NCBI GenBank assembly: GCA_964518595.1
Contig: CAZFHA010000002.1
Span: forward strand, 186,001-250,000
Source of the DNA: CAZFHA01 sp964518595
GTDB lineage: Bacteria; Bacillota; Clostridia; Saccharofermentanales; Saccharofermentanaceae
Direction of reading: 5' to 3'
Length of the DNA: 64,000 nt
Below, in pieces: positions 1 to 8,211 of the stretch; the stretch's first letter is position 1, and every line of letters begins with the position of its first letter. The translations under genes and the position numbers were made by a program. The notes under the pieces are model-generated. The model was not told where the DNA came from, searched no databases, and saw nothing but the letters and a program-made list of their open reading frames with translations.

Positions 1-987
1 GTGGGTTATATTATCGCTGCCTAGTAAAATATTACCGGCAGTCACTTTAGTTAATCCAGCAATGGCATCTGCAATCTCTACCTGTCCATTACCGGAGACA
101 CCGGCAATAGCAAAAATTTCGCCTCCATGAATATCAAAAGAGACATTTTTAACGATTTCAAAATTATTGTTATCCTTGATGGATAAATTCTTAACTTGTA
201 AAACTTTATTTTTAAAAACGGCTGGTGCACGCTTGACATCAAAAGCCACTTCACGGCCTACCATAAGGTTAGCCATTTCCTTTGTGCTGGTAGTTTTGAC
301 ATCCAAGACATCAATCAACTTCCCGCGGCACAAAACTGCGCAGCGATCCGCCACCTGTTTAATTTCTTCTAATTTATGGGTAATGAGAATAATTGTTTTT
401 CCATCCTCTTGAAGGCCGCGTATAATTTTGAGTAAAAAAACAATTTCCTGAGGGGTTAATACCGCCGTAGGCTCATCAAATACCAGTATCTCAGCCTCTC
501 TATAGAGCATCTTAAGAATTTCTACTCGCTGCTGCATGGAGACATTAATCTCCTCAATCCGTTTGGTCGGTTCAACTTCAAGGCCATATTTCTGAGATAG
601 AGTCAAAACACGTTTATTCGCACCCTTAATATCAACACTAGGGAAAATACCCAGCAGTCTCCTCGTATTCTCCATTCCAAGGATAATATTTTCTGTGATG
701 GTATAGTTCTCTACTAACTTAAAATGCTGATGAACCATACCGATGTTTAATTTGGTTGCATAATTGGGTGATGAAATCTTAACTTTTTTGCCACGAATAA
801 GTATTTCCCCTTCATCGGGCTCATACATGCCAAAAAGCATACTCATCAGAGTACTCTTACCGGCACCATTCTCACCTAAAAGGGCAAAAATTTCTCCTTT
901 TTTGATCTTTAACGTTACATCGTCGTTGGCAACCACTCCCGGGAAGCGCTTGGTTATATGTCTCATTTCAACAATATATTCGGACAT
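1..987 (-). CDS. Bmp/PnrA-type nucleoside ABC transporter ATPase (3' part missing)
   Basis: The ATP-hydrolysing subunit of a nucleoside/sugar importer that works with a Bmp-family lipoprotein, as in the RbsA/YufO/NupO group, which carry two ATPase domains in one chain. The first domain is complete: Walker A GENGAGKST near residue 40, a signature-like VSMQQRVEI, and Walker B VFDEPTAVLTP. The second domain begins (GVSGNGQ) and then runs off the window, so about 329 of a usual ~510 residues are present. The start is the ATG at 987 behind AAGGAGATA. It follows the receptor gene at 1098 on the same strand; permease genes would be expected beyond the window start. The family is clear; the exact nucleoside is not readable. 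Confidence 0.9.
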   Translation of the reverse strand, partial: MSEYIVEMRHITKRFPGVVANDDVTLKIKKGEIFALLGENGAGKSTLMSMLFGMYEPDEGEILIRGKKVKISSPNYATKLNIGMVHQHFKLVENYTITENIILGMENTRRLLGIFPSVDIKGANKRVLTLSQKYGLEVEPTKRIEEINVSMQQRVEILKMLYREAEILVFDEPTAVLTPQEIVFLLKIIRGLQEDGKTIILITHKLEEIKQVADRCAVLCRGKLIDVLDVKTTSTKEMANLMVGREVAFDVKRAPAVFKNKVLQVKNLSIKDNNNFEIVKNVSFDIHGGEIFAIAGVSGNGQVEIADAIAGLTKVTAGNILLGSDNITH

Positions 988-1042
988 ACTTTATCTCCTT
1001 AGCGGGAATATAATTTTACACATAATCTTTTCTGCAAAGGTA

Positions 1043-1068
1043 CAAAGGCGGGATCACTCCCGCCTTTG
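1043..1068 (-). promoter_or_regulatory. Intercistronic hairpin between receptor and ATPase genes
   Basis: A perfect 11-bp stem (CAAAGGCGGGA pairing with TCCCGCCTTTG) with a 4-nt loop lies between the receptor stop and the ATPase start. No T-run follows on the minus strand, so it is more likely a partial attenuator or an mRNA-stabilising hairpin than a full terminator. Such hairpins are common after genes for abundant binding proteins. Confidence 0.55.
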
Positions 1069-1097
1069 CGCTACAAACTACCTAATACTCACTAGGC

Positions 1098-2321
1098 TTA
1101 TTTTAGACCAGGGAAATCTTCAGGTGTTGTACCACTAAAGTTTGAGGGCGGCACAATCTTACCTTCTTTAACCAGATCATAGACTTCCTTAATCTTGGTC
1201 AAAGCATCCGCAGATAACTGTTGACGACCTTCAGCACTAACAAAGCCGGTAGAATCTGTATCAGCCATAAGCAGAACATTCTCACCCTTAAAGGTACCGT
1301 CAGCTACTTTGTTGAGAGCCCGATCAACACTAAGGCTCATTACCTTAAGTGCTGAAGTAAGAACAATATTAGCATCGCCATTGGCACCATCATCAAACTG
1401 GTCAACATCGCAACCAATAACCTTGGCATCTTTAGCTTCTTTAACCGCAGTGAAAACACCATTTCCGCTTGCACCAGCGGCAACAAAAATAATGTCAACA
1501 CCTTCAGCCAGTAAGGCATTACCAATTACTTTACCGGTGGCGGCATCATTAAAGCTACCGACATAGTTACCACCTACATTAGCACCTGTAACGTCTGTAC
1601 CGGCATAGGAAGGTAATTCAATGATTTCGGTCTTGGTGCCAAGGTGGGCATTAGCATAGTTAACTCCGGCTTCAAAGCCATATTGATAGTTAACATTTGA
1701 AGGGAAAGCAAGGCCATTAACTACGGAAACCTTTCCTGTCTTACTGTCTAAGGCAGCGCCTACTCCTACAAAGAAACCACTCTCTTGCTCAGCAAAGGTC
1801 ATAGCATAAACATTGTCTAAAACAATCGCTTGACCTTCAGCATCAGCTGGAAAAGTATCAACCAAGATAAACTTAACATTAGGGTTGGCCATGGCAATGT
1901 CACCAATTCCAGCAAACTGGAAACCGCAACATACAATAACATCATAGTCAGCTACCAGGTCAGCGACAGCTTGAACAGCGGCTGTAGTATCTCCGGTAGG
2001 TTCTTGCACTGGGGTAACTTTTGAATCTGGATTGTTATCAATAAATTGTAAAATTCCATTGTAGATGTCTTGATTAAAGGAACCGTCATCGACCCCAGAA
2101 GGGCTACTAACAATTGCAATGTTCAGAGCTGCAGCTCCAGAGCCACCGCCACTAGTAGTGCTTTCTTCACCGGAAGCACTTGACGCTGCCGAGCTGGAAC
2201 CCGCAGCACTACTGTCTTTACTGGTAGTAGCGGTAGTGTTATTACAGGCGGTAAGTGCCAAGGTGGCAACCATAACCGTCGCTGTTGCCAATGCAGCCAG
2301 TTTGACCTTAAATGTACTCAT
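1098..2321 (-). CDS. Bmp/PnrA-family substrate-binding lipoprotein
   Basis: The extracellular receptor for a nucleoside ABC importer, anchored by lipid to the membrane. A signal peptide with lipobox LALTAC gives a modified cysteine near residue 26. A Ser/Ala/Gly-rich linker follows (to about residue 62), then the periplasmic-binding fold beginning LNIAIVSSPSGVDDGSFNQ, which is the Bmp/Med-type N-terminal motif (ligand contact DDGSFNQ). The start is the ATG at 2321 behind GGAGG; a longer ORF from 2363 includes 14 unlikely residues. The length of 407 is slightly above family norm because of the linker. It is transcribed toward the ATPase gene from its own promoter. Purine nucleosides are the usual family ligand, but binding here is inferred. 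Confidence 0.92.
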   Translation of the reverse strand: MSTFKVKLAALATATVMVATLALTACNNTTATTSKDSSAAGSSSAASSASGEESTTSGGGSGAAALNIAIVSSPSGVDDGSFNQDIYNGILQFIDNNPDSKVTPVQEPTGDTTAAVQAVADLVADYDVIVCCGFQFAGIGDIAMANPNVKFILVDTFPADAEGQAIVLDNVYAMTFAEQESGFFVGVGAALDSKTGKVSVVNGLAFPSNVNYQYGFEAGVNYANAHLGTKTEIIELPSYAGTDVTGANVGGNYVGSFNDAATGKVIGNALLAEGVDIIFVAAGASGNGVFTAVKEAKDAKVIGCDVDQFDDGANGDANIVLTSALKVMSLSVDRALNKVADGTFKGENVLLMADTDSTGFVSAEGRQQLSADALTKIKEVYDLVKEGKIVPPSNFSGTTPEDFPGLK

Positions 2322-2382
2322 AAAAAACCTCCATAATGTTTGCCGGGTTATTTCCGTTCTCATTGGATTTAATTACTGCTAC

Positions 2383-2412
2383 ATAATATCACAGGAACTT
2401 TCCTTTTGTCAC
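2383..2412 (-). promoter_or_regulatory. Sigma-A-type promoter for the Bmp-family lipoprotein
   Basis: GTGACA (-35, plus-strand positions 2407-2412) and TATTAT (-10, 2383-2388) are separated by 18 bp, about 60 bp before the lipoprotein start. The spacer holds a small inverted repeat, AGGAA-TTCCT (2393-2404), which could be an operator. Confidence 0.6.
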
Positions 2413-2492
2413 ACGAAAAAAGAATTCTTTCTTTTGATCTACGCATCACCGAAAAAAATGATTAGACTCAGGGCTTTTCCGTAGATCGAACC

Positions 2493-3554
2493 TTAAGAAA
2501 AAAGCTTTTGCAGACTTTCGGTAAAAGGAGCATAGGCCACACCATGTTCAGTTACGATACCGGTAATCAGGCTGTTATCGGTTACGTCAAAAGCCGGATT
2601 GTAACACTTGACCCCTTCCGGTGCCATGGGCTCGGTATAAAACTTCTCTTTAATCTCCCGCTCATCACGCAATTCAATTTCAATATCTTCGCCAGTTTTA
2701 CAGGTAAGATCAATGGTGGATGTGGGTCCTAATACATAAACAGGAATCCCATAGTATTTAGCTAGAATGGCTACGCCGCTAGTACCAATCTTGTTAGCAG
2801 TGTCGCCATTAGCGGCGATCCGGTCGCAACCTACAAAGCAGGCTTGAATCCAACCATTTTTCATTACGATGCTGGCCATGTTGTCACAAATCAGTGTAAC
2901 ATCAATACCGGCTTCATACAGTTCATAGGAAGTTAAACGAGCACCTTGTAGTAAGGGTCTGGTCTCATCTGCAAAAGCTCGTACATTCATGCCCTTCTCT
3001 TTCGCAAGAAAAAGCGGACCTAAAGCCGTTCCATAAAGAGAGGTAGCCAGCGGTCCGGCATTGCAATGGGTAAGAACACCGTCGCCATCTTTAATCAGGG
3101 TAAGTCCATGCTCAGAGATGGCCTTGCACATAGCGATATCTTCCTGCTGAATCCTTATGGACTCATTCTCCAATTGCTTGATAATGGCTGCCAAGGGCTG
3201 TTCAGCCATATCGAGAACAACCTTTTCCATGCGATTCAAAGCCCAGCTTAGATTAACTGCCGTAGGCCTTGAGCTGTTCAGATAGTCCTTGTACGCTCTA
3301 AATTTCTTCAGAAAAGCAGCGTACTCCTGCTCTTGGATCTGTTTAGCAAGGCAAAAAATTGAATATGCCGCACAGATGCCGATAGCCGGAGCGCCCCGCA
3401 CTTTAAGTTCAAAGATTGCTTCATACATCGCCTCAGCGGTATCTAGCTCCAAATAAACTGTTCGATTAGGGAGCTCTGTCTGATCTATAATAACAACTTT
3501 AGTTTTGTCCGCATTTAAGGCAACATTAGTGGCCTGTAAAAGAGTTTCAGCCAT
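2493..3554 (-). CDS. mtnA: S-methyl-5-thioribose-1-phosphate isomerase family (MtnA)
   Basis: Isomerises 5-methylthioribose-1-phosphate to the ribulose form in methionine salvage; relatives handle 5-deoxyribose-1-phosphate or ribose-1,5-bisphosphate. Visible motifs are RGAPAIG (53-59), THCNAG with the catalytic Cys at 164, and GCDRIAANGD with the catalytic Asp at 244. The length of 353 is typical. The ATG at 3554 sits behind GGAG. It lies directly upstream of the nucleoside receptor gene on the same strand, which suggests salvage of methylthioadenosine or deoxyadenosine. No mtnK, mtnP or aldolase gene is in the window, so the branch of the pathway is open. Confidence 0.9.
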   Translation of the reverse strand: MAETLLQATNVALNADKTKVVIIDQTELPNRTVYLELDTAEAMYEAIFELKVRGAPAIGICAAYSIFCLAKQIQEQEYAAFLKKFRAYKDYLNSSRPTAVNLSWALNRMEKVVLDMAEQPLAAIIKQLENESIRIQQEDIAMCKAISEHGLTLIKDGDGVLTHCNAGPLATSLYGTALGPLFLAKEKGMNVRAFADETRPLLQGARLTSYELYEAGIDVTLICDNMASIVMKNGWIQACFVGCDRIAANGDTANKIGTSGVAILAKYYGIPVYVLGPTSTIDLTCKTGEDIEIELRDEREIKEKFYTEPMAPEGVKCYNPAFDVTDNSLITGIVTEHGVAYAPFTESLQKLFS

Positions 3555-3616
3555 AATTATCTCCTACCATTCAATTTAAATTAGTACTGTCTGAGTCACA
3601 CCAGAGAGAATATCTC

Positions 3617-3847
3617 TTATTCTATATTCTCACCAATGTTACGAATGGCCTTATGGAAATCCTCTGATTCAGAAACAACCAGTACCGGCTGGGTGAAGTC
3701 TAAGGCAAATAAACCAATAAATGACTTAGCATCTACAATAATGCTGCTATCAGGAGAATGGATTCCTACATCCTCAGAATAACGAACTGCCATATTCTGG
3801 ATTTCTTGTAATTGAGAAATACTTGTGATAATTTTTTTGCTAACCAT
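3617..3847 (-). CDS. HPr-like domain protein without the phospho-histidine
   Basis: A 76-residue protein with the HPr fold signature in its middle: SSIIVDAKSFIGLFALDF matches the helix/strand around Ser46 of HPr (the VDAKSIMG-type block). The segment that should hold the active-site His15 (LQEIQNMAVRYSEDVG) has no histidine in the expected place, so it probably cannot carry phosphate from PEP. The start is the ATG at 3847 behind AAGGAG; the frame stays open to 4015, but that extension lacks a good ribosome site and overlaps the terminator of the gene upstream. Role unknown; it could be a PTS regulatory decoy or a small structural protein. Confidence 0.7.
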   Translation of the reverse strand: MVSKKIITSISQLQEIQNMAVRYSEDVGIHSPDSSIIVDAKSFIGLFALDFTQPVLVVSESEDFHKAIRNIGENIE

Positions 3848-3966
3848 ACATATTCTCCTTCTTCTCTTCGGGCCATATTTACAATATTCCTGCGCAACAG
3901 CCACTGCTTTATACACCAATATAGTAACATAGTTTAACGCTTTTTTTGCTGGAAAAAAGAAAAAAT

Positions 3967-4016
3967 CATGAAAAACCACTCTGGAGCAAGCTGCTTCCTC
4001 AGAGTGGTTTTTCATG
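3967..4016 (-). terminator. Rho-independent terminator of the msrAB gene
   Basis: A perfect 17-bp inverted repeat (3967-3983 with 4000-4016) with a 16-nt loop lies just after the msrAB stop. On the minus strand it is followed by a T-rich tract (TTTTTTC then TTTTTT). Confidence 0.9.
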
Positions 4017-4031
4017 GAAAATATTAAAGTT

Positions 4032-4979
4032 TTAAAGTAGGTCGATTAGATGTCCGTAGCCTTCATCTACCATAGCCTCTTTAGGAATGAATCTTAGAGA
4101 TGCACTGTTGATGCAATAACGTAATCCGCCTTGCTCAGTCGGCCCATCATCAAAGACATGCCCTAAATGAGCATCGCCTAAGCGGCTTCTTATCTCCGTT
4201 CGGATCATGCCGTGAGAGGCATCAACTTTCTCTTCCAGAACGTTAGGATCAAGAGGCTTCGCAAAACTCGGCCAACCACAACCAGAATCAAATTTGTCGG
4301 TGGACAAAAACAAAGGTTCACCCGTAGTAATGTCAACATAAATACCCGAGCGGAATTCCTGCCAATAGGCGTTGTCAAAGGGAGGTTCAGTAGCATTTTT
4401 CTGGGTTACAGAAAAAGACAGTGGCGACAGAATTTGAGCCAAATCTTCTTGGCTCTTCTTAGCATAAAGGCTGGGATCTACAACTGCCTTTGCTGCTTTA
4501 TCAAAGCGTGCCGGTCCGATATGGCAATAACCGCCGGGATTTTTCTCTAAATATTTCTGATGGTATTCTTCCGCCGGATAATAGTTTTCCAGAGGGAGTA
4601 CCTCTACAACAATGGGCCTATCATAGAGTGGCTGGAATTCTTCGATAATCCTTTGACAGGTTGCCTTATCTTGAGGATCGTTATAATAAATACCAGTCCG
4701 ATACTGACTTCCACGATCATTACCCTGACGGTTAAGGCTGGTAGGATCAATTACTTCCATAAAAAGGCGCAATAAAAATTCTAAAGGTATGGTGTTAGGA
4801 TTGTAGGTTGTTTTTACTGTTTCGGCATGTCCAGTACTACCGGAACAAACTTGTTCATAACTGGGATCAGCAGTTTTGCCATTGGCATAGCCAACTTCGG
4901 TGGCTTGAACACCACGAATCAAACCGATATATTTTTCAACACCCCAAAAACAACCGCCAGCTAAATAAATATCTGCCAT
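4032..4979 (-). CDS. msrAB: Bifunctional methionine sulfoxide reductase MsrA-MsrB
   Basis: Repairs both the S and R epimers of methionine sulfoxide in oxidised proteins using thioredoxin-type reductant. The MsrA half (about 1-155) has the active-site GCFWG near residue 10 and the GHAET block. The MsrB half (about 175-315) has YVDITTGEPLF, FDSGCGWPSF, a conserved GHVFDDGP and the catalytic Cys in RYCINSASLRF. The zinc-binding CxxC pairs of some MsrB enzymes are not seen. The length of 315 is usual for this fusion. Strong AGGAGG precedes the ATG. It is followed 20 bp upstream by the DUF3788 gene, so the two may be one transcript ending at the 3967-4016 terminator. Confidence 0.96.
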   Translation of the reverse strand: MADIYLAGGCFWGVEKYIGLIRGVQATEVGYANGKTADPSYEQVCSGSTGHAETVKTTYNPNTIPLEFLLRLFMEVIDPTSLNRQGNDRGSQYRTGIYYNDPQDKATCQRIIEEFQPLYDRPIVVEVLPLENYYPAEEYHQKYLEKNPGGYCHIGPARFDKAAKAVVDPSLYAKKSQEDLAQILSPLSFSVTQKNATEPPFDNAYWQEFRSGIYVDITTGEPLFLSTDKFDSGCGWPSFAKPLDPNVLEEKVDASHGMIRTEIRSRLGDAHLGHVFDDGPTEQGGLRYCINSASLRFIPKEAMVDEGYGHLIDLL

Positions 4980-4999
4980 ACTCGCCTCCTCTTACCTTA

Positions 5000-5524
5000 C
5001 TACTTATTTGTGGCCAGAGCTACAGTAACCGAATCGGTCTGTTTCTTTACCAAAAGTGTCTGCCAGAATGCATATTGATTCGAATTCTTAGCTGCTTTGT
5101 ACTGCAGGCGAGGTGCAACTTTAATCATTAGGAATAAAATCAAATCTTGTAAAAGTTGGCGGTTATCTATTTCTAAAATCAACCACCGACCACCGGCAGT
5201 GACAAAGGTCTGTTGATAGATTTCTTGACCGAAAGGAGATAACTGTTCTAGAAGCCCCACCGCTTCTTCCGTATCACTATCCTTAAGAAATAGCACAGCC
5301 GTTACCTGGTTGTCCTTGGGATATAAAGTGCAGAGGGATTGCTGATTTATATGATACTCAACACACCACTTTTGTTTATGAGAGGCGGCAATTTCGCTAA
5401 TCTGCGGCTTGATGCCATAAGCACTTTTAATGTAGCTATTCAGTTCCTTCCATAACGGTCCGCCAGTAAAGGAAAGAAGCTGTTTATCTTGTTGAACTAC
5501 CTTAGTCTTTCCTATCTTTGTCAT
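5000..5524 (-). CDS. DUF3788 family protein
   Basis: A soluble 174-residue protein whose central part (LWKELNSYIKSAYGIKP, then KWCVEYHINQQSLCTLYPKDN) matches the pattern I associate with DUF3788, a family of unknown biochemical function related to the YdhG/DUF1801 group. GGGAGG lies before the ATG at 5524. It lies 20 bp upstream of msrAB on the same strand, which hints at a shared transcript but not a shared function. No signal peptide or membrane segment. Confidence 0.7.
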   Translation of the reverse strand: MTKIGKTKVVQQDKQLLSFTGGPLWKELNSYIKSAYGIKPQISEIAASHKQKWCVEYHINQQSLCTLYPKDNQVTAVLFLKDSDTEEAVGLLEQLSPFGQEIYQQTFVTAGGRWLILEIDNRQLLQDLILFLMIKVAPRLQYKAAKNSNQYAFWQTLLVKKQTDSVTVALATNK

Positions 5525-5769
5525 TTACTTGTCCTCCCTTAATTTGGAAGTAAATTTTCTTTAGCAGAAAGGATAGGTAATACATTTCTTTCCTGTTCTG
5601 CTTGTAAGTAAGTATACTAGCTGCCTGTGACACCCTAGTGTCAAATATCAAAGAGGAACTGGTGAAAAGTGCGGCAAAACTGCATGATCAACGCTAATCC
5701 CCTGCAAGTATTTCTACAAAAACGGGCTGGCTAAGGAAGAGGTAATTGATAATTTAGCCTAAAAAAAGC

Positions 5770-6552
5770 CTAGGGATTCTGGGGCGGATGATATTCCCAG
5801 CCATAATCTCCATGATAAATCATTTGATGACTCATGCCACCATCAACGACCAAAATTTGCCCGTTAATAAAGGAGTTTTGTGAGTTGCAAAGAAAAAACA
5901 CCGCCCGGGAAACATCCTCGGCTCTACCTATCCGTGCACTGGGGTGCTGCAGATGATCTGGTTCTTTAGAATGGGAACAAGTTACAGAAGATGAAGTAGT
6001 ATCTATCCAACCGGGAGCGATGGCATTTACTCTTACCTTGCCTCGTAAACTCACAGCCATAGCATGAGTTAAGGCTGTTATGGCACCTTTAGCCGCTGTG
6101 TAGCTTTCGGTATCCGCTTCAGACTGGGCGTAGCGAGTAGAGGAAATATTAACAATGGCGGCATCTTCTGAAAACAAAGGTAAAAATAATTTAGTTAGAT
6201 AATAGGGTGCCACGGCTCCCACTTTTAGCACTAGGGTAAAATCATCGTAACTGCAGTCACTGATTAATCCCCTTCGGCTAATACAGGCATTGTTAATTAG
6301 TATATCAACCTTAGCATATTGGGTTCTCACAGCTAATGCAAAACTCTCTAAGCACTCCTGGCTAGAAATATCTCCAAGAAAAAAATCGCAGTTGTAGCCT
6401 AACTGCTTAAATTCTGCAGCCAGTTCAAAACCACTAGGGTCTGTGTCAATAAAAAACACCTTTGCACCGGCTGTAGTAAAGTCTCGAACTAGTGTGCGTC
6501 CAATGCCACCGGCACCGCCTGTAATAACACAAACTTTAGATTGAAAAGCCAT
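5770..6552 (-). CDS. Short-chain dehydrogenase/reductase (SDR)
   Basis: An NAD(P)-dependent oxidoreductase of the classical SDR family, probably cytosolic. Visible: the cofactor motif TGGAGGIG (11-18), an acidic residue after the second strand (IDTDPS) that favours NAD, NNA (LINNACIS), the serine of ISS, and the active-site YTAAK, followed by the PG motif (IAPGWID). Of two starts, the ATG at 6552 has the better spacing from AGGTAG; a GTG at 6561 is too close. Substrate unknown. It stands alone between the DUF3788 gene and the tRNA genes. Confidence 0.9.
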   Translation of the reverse strand: MAFQSKVCVITGGAGGIGRTLVRDFTTAGAKVFFIDTDPSGFELAAEFKQLGYNCDFFLGDISSQECLESFALAVRTQYAKVDILINNACISRRGLISDCSYDDFTLVLKVGAVAPYYLTKLFLPLFSEDAAIVNISSTRYAQSEADTESYTAAKGAITALTHAMAVSLRGKVRVNAIAPGWIDTTSSSVTCSHSKEPDHLQHPSARIGRAEDVSRAVFFLCNSQNSFINGQILVVDGGMSHQMIYHGDYGWEYHPPQNP

Positions 6553-6634
6553 TTGCTTCACCTACCTTTGTTTTATGTGTCAAAAATCTTGGATTGGAAT
6601 AGAGATATAGTAACATAGGCCTATTTACCTTGAA

Positions 6635-6668
6635 AAGAAAAAAGAAGAGTAACATCTGCTACTCTTCT
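6635..6668 (-). terminator. Terminator of the tRNA-Leu/tRNA-fMet unit
   Basis: A 9-bp stem (AGAAGAGTA with TACTCTTCT, plus-strand 6643-6651 and 6660-6668) is followed on the minus strand by TTTTTTC and TTTTC, just after the tRNA-fMet CCA end. Confidence 0.88.
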
Positions 6669-6674
6669 CTTAAG

Positions 6675-6751
<77 letters not shown>

Positions 6752-6787
6752 GTGTATATCCCCAAACTAGAAAGGCCTCCACAATTG

Positions 6788-6874
6788 TGGTGCTCGTGAC
6801 CGGACTTGAACCGGTACGAGAATTACCTCGACGGATTTTAAGTCCGTTGCGTCTGCCGATTCCGCCACACGAGC
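6788..6874 (-). tRNA. tRNA-Leu (TAA)
   Basis: 87 nt including an encoded CCA (6788-6790). The anticodon is TAA in GGACTTAAAATCC. The acceptor stem GCTCGTG pairs with CACGAGC. The long variable arm (class II, around GTAATTCTCGT) fits leucine. It is the first gene of the two-tRNA unit. Confidence 0.96.
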
Positions 6875-6898
6875 TCATTCCCGCTTGGGTGCTATGCA

Positions 6899-6927
6899 AT
6901 TGTAGCATTGTAAACTTTCTCTGTCAA
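6899..6927 (-). promoter_or_regulatory. Consensus sigma-A promoter for the tRNA unit
   Basis: TTGACA (-35, 6922-6927) and TACAAT (-10, 6899-6904) with an ideal 17-bp spacer, about 25 bp before the tRNA-Leu 5' end. Confidence 0.88.
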
Positions 6928-7069
6928 ACATAATTTTAAAATTTTTGGCGCTTCTTTTCCACTTTTGCCAAAGTGAACAAGAAATACTGGTGATATAGCT
7001 TTCGGATGTATAATTAATATAATACGAAGTCTAAAGCGCTCTAATTGAGTACAAAATATGCAATAGTTG

Positions 7070-7099
7070 TTTACATAAAATTCTATAGTATTATATACT
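7070..7099 (+). promoter_or_regulatory. Sigma-A-type promoter for the 7139 gene
   Basis: TTTACA (-35, 7070-7075) and TATACT (-10, 7094-7099) with an 18-bp spacer, 40 bp upstream of the start codon. Confidence 0.65.
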
Positions 7100-7138
7100 T
7101 AATAAGTAATTTTAAACCTATTTTGGAGGTAGCCCTAA

Positions 7139-8167
7139 ATGAGTGATGAGAATCCGGACAATATTCATGATAAGGAAAAGGACTCATTAACCCAAGGCAA
7201 TGCGGAGCCGCAGAATGATGCGGTTGCTTTTCCCTTTTTGGTTTCATTTAACGCCAGTGACGAGACCACGAAACCCTCTGATATCCTTAAGAAGCAACAG
7301 CTGAATGAAACCTACAAGTCTTTAGGATCTGAGAGCTCACCGCTGGGAGACAGTGATTTTGAAGCTTTAGATTATGCTGGTGATAGTACTTTCCAGGTGG
7401 AATCATTTAACGAGTCCACCTTTAATCAGAATTTTCAATCAGTACAAGATAGTTCCTCTCCTCCAGCTTCTCTAAGCACTCACCCGAATCAGAGAAAGTG
7501 CCATCCTGCAATTTTAGTATTTTTTGCCATCGCTCTTATTGCCGTTACGTTAGGCATTCTAAATCAGTTAGGAAAGTTCGACTCTCTTTATCCTGGAAGC
7601 TCAGGGGTAGACGCAAGTCTCCTCCCACCAAGACCCCTACCCCCAGACAGCAGTTCCAGCTTAGTGATTCAAAGTAGTCAAGATACTACCCTTCCGACCT
7701 TAGAGCAAACGACCACCTTAGTGACAGAGTCTGCCAGTGAAGCCACTCTGATTTCCTCGTCTGTTTCGGAAACTACGATTAGCCAGACTACAGAAGCTAC
7801 AGAACCAACCTCTAAGAGAATACCTTCCAGCTTTTATACTTTTATCTCTGATGGCACTTCCGATGGTCCAACTGCCAGTTTTAATTTCAACATGAAGAAT
7901 ACAGGCACTCAAGCAGTATCTTTACTGGATGGGGTAGAATCCATTCGATTCACCTTTAATACCAATCAGCTTAAGATCATTGAGGTTACCAGTCCTGACT
8001 TTATCTTTGTGCCAGACCCCGAGGCTTACAATGTTTTTATTGGAACACCCATTAGCCAAGAAGTCATTGATATAGGTCAAACCCGAGTAGTGCCCATTTC
8101 TGCCCGTTCAGAGGGGGGGAAGGTTGGCCGCTACACGGTAAACTATTACGTAAAAACCTTTTCGTAG
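7139..8167 (+). CDS. Membrane-anchored Ser/Thr-rich protein of unknown function
   Basis: Not recognised as a named family. Order of parts: an acidic, Ser/Asp/Asn-rich N-terminal tail (1-120) that would be cytoplasmic; one membrane segment (about 122-142, AILVFFAIALIAVTLG); a proline- then Ser/Thr/Glu-rich stalk (about 150-225) of repeated TTxxxSxSE character; and a C-terminal globular part (about 227-342) rich in beta-strand-like segments (SFNFNMKNTGTQAVS, VGRYTVNYYVK). GGAGG lies before the ATG, and the gene has its own promoter and terminator. The layout suits a single-pass, surface-exposed protein with an extracellular beta-sandwich head. Isolated on the plus strand among minus-strand genes. 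Confidence 0.8.
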   Translation: MSDENPDNIHDKEKDSLTQGNAEPQNDAVAFPFLVSFNASDETTKPSDILKKQQLNETYKSLGSESSPLGDSDFEALDYAGDSTFQVESFNESTFNQNFQSVQDSSSPPASLSTHPNQRKCHPAILVFFAIALIAVTLGILNQLGKFDSLYPGSSGVDASLLPPRPLPPDSSSSLVIQSSQDTTLPTLEQTTTLVTESASEATLISSSVSETTISQTTEATEPTSKRIPSSFYTFISDGTSDGPTASFNFNMKNTGTQAVSLLDGVESIRFTFNTNQLKIIEVTSPDFIFVPDPEAYNVFIGTPISQEVIDIGQTRVVPISARSEGGKVGRYTVNYYVKTFS

Positions 8168-8211
8168 ATGTAGACCGAATAAAGGATTAAGCATTACTCT
8201 AAGAATAAGCG

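Noticed and set aside
2119..2484. Plus-strand 121-codon ORF opposite the receptor signal peptide
   Set aside because: Mirror of the Ser/Ala-rich linker of the real gene; low-complexity product and no ribosome site.
6779..6790. CCACAATTGTGG palindrome between the two tRNA genes
   Set aside because: Formed partly by the encoded CCA end of tRNA-Leu; short spacer, no evidence of function.
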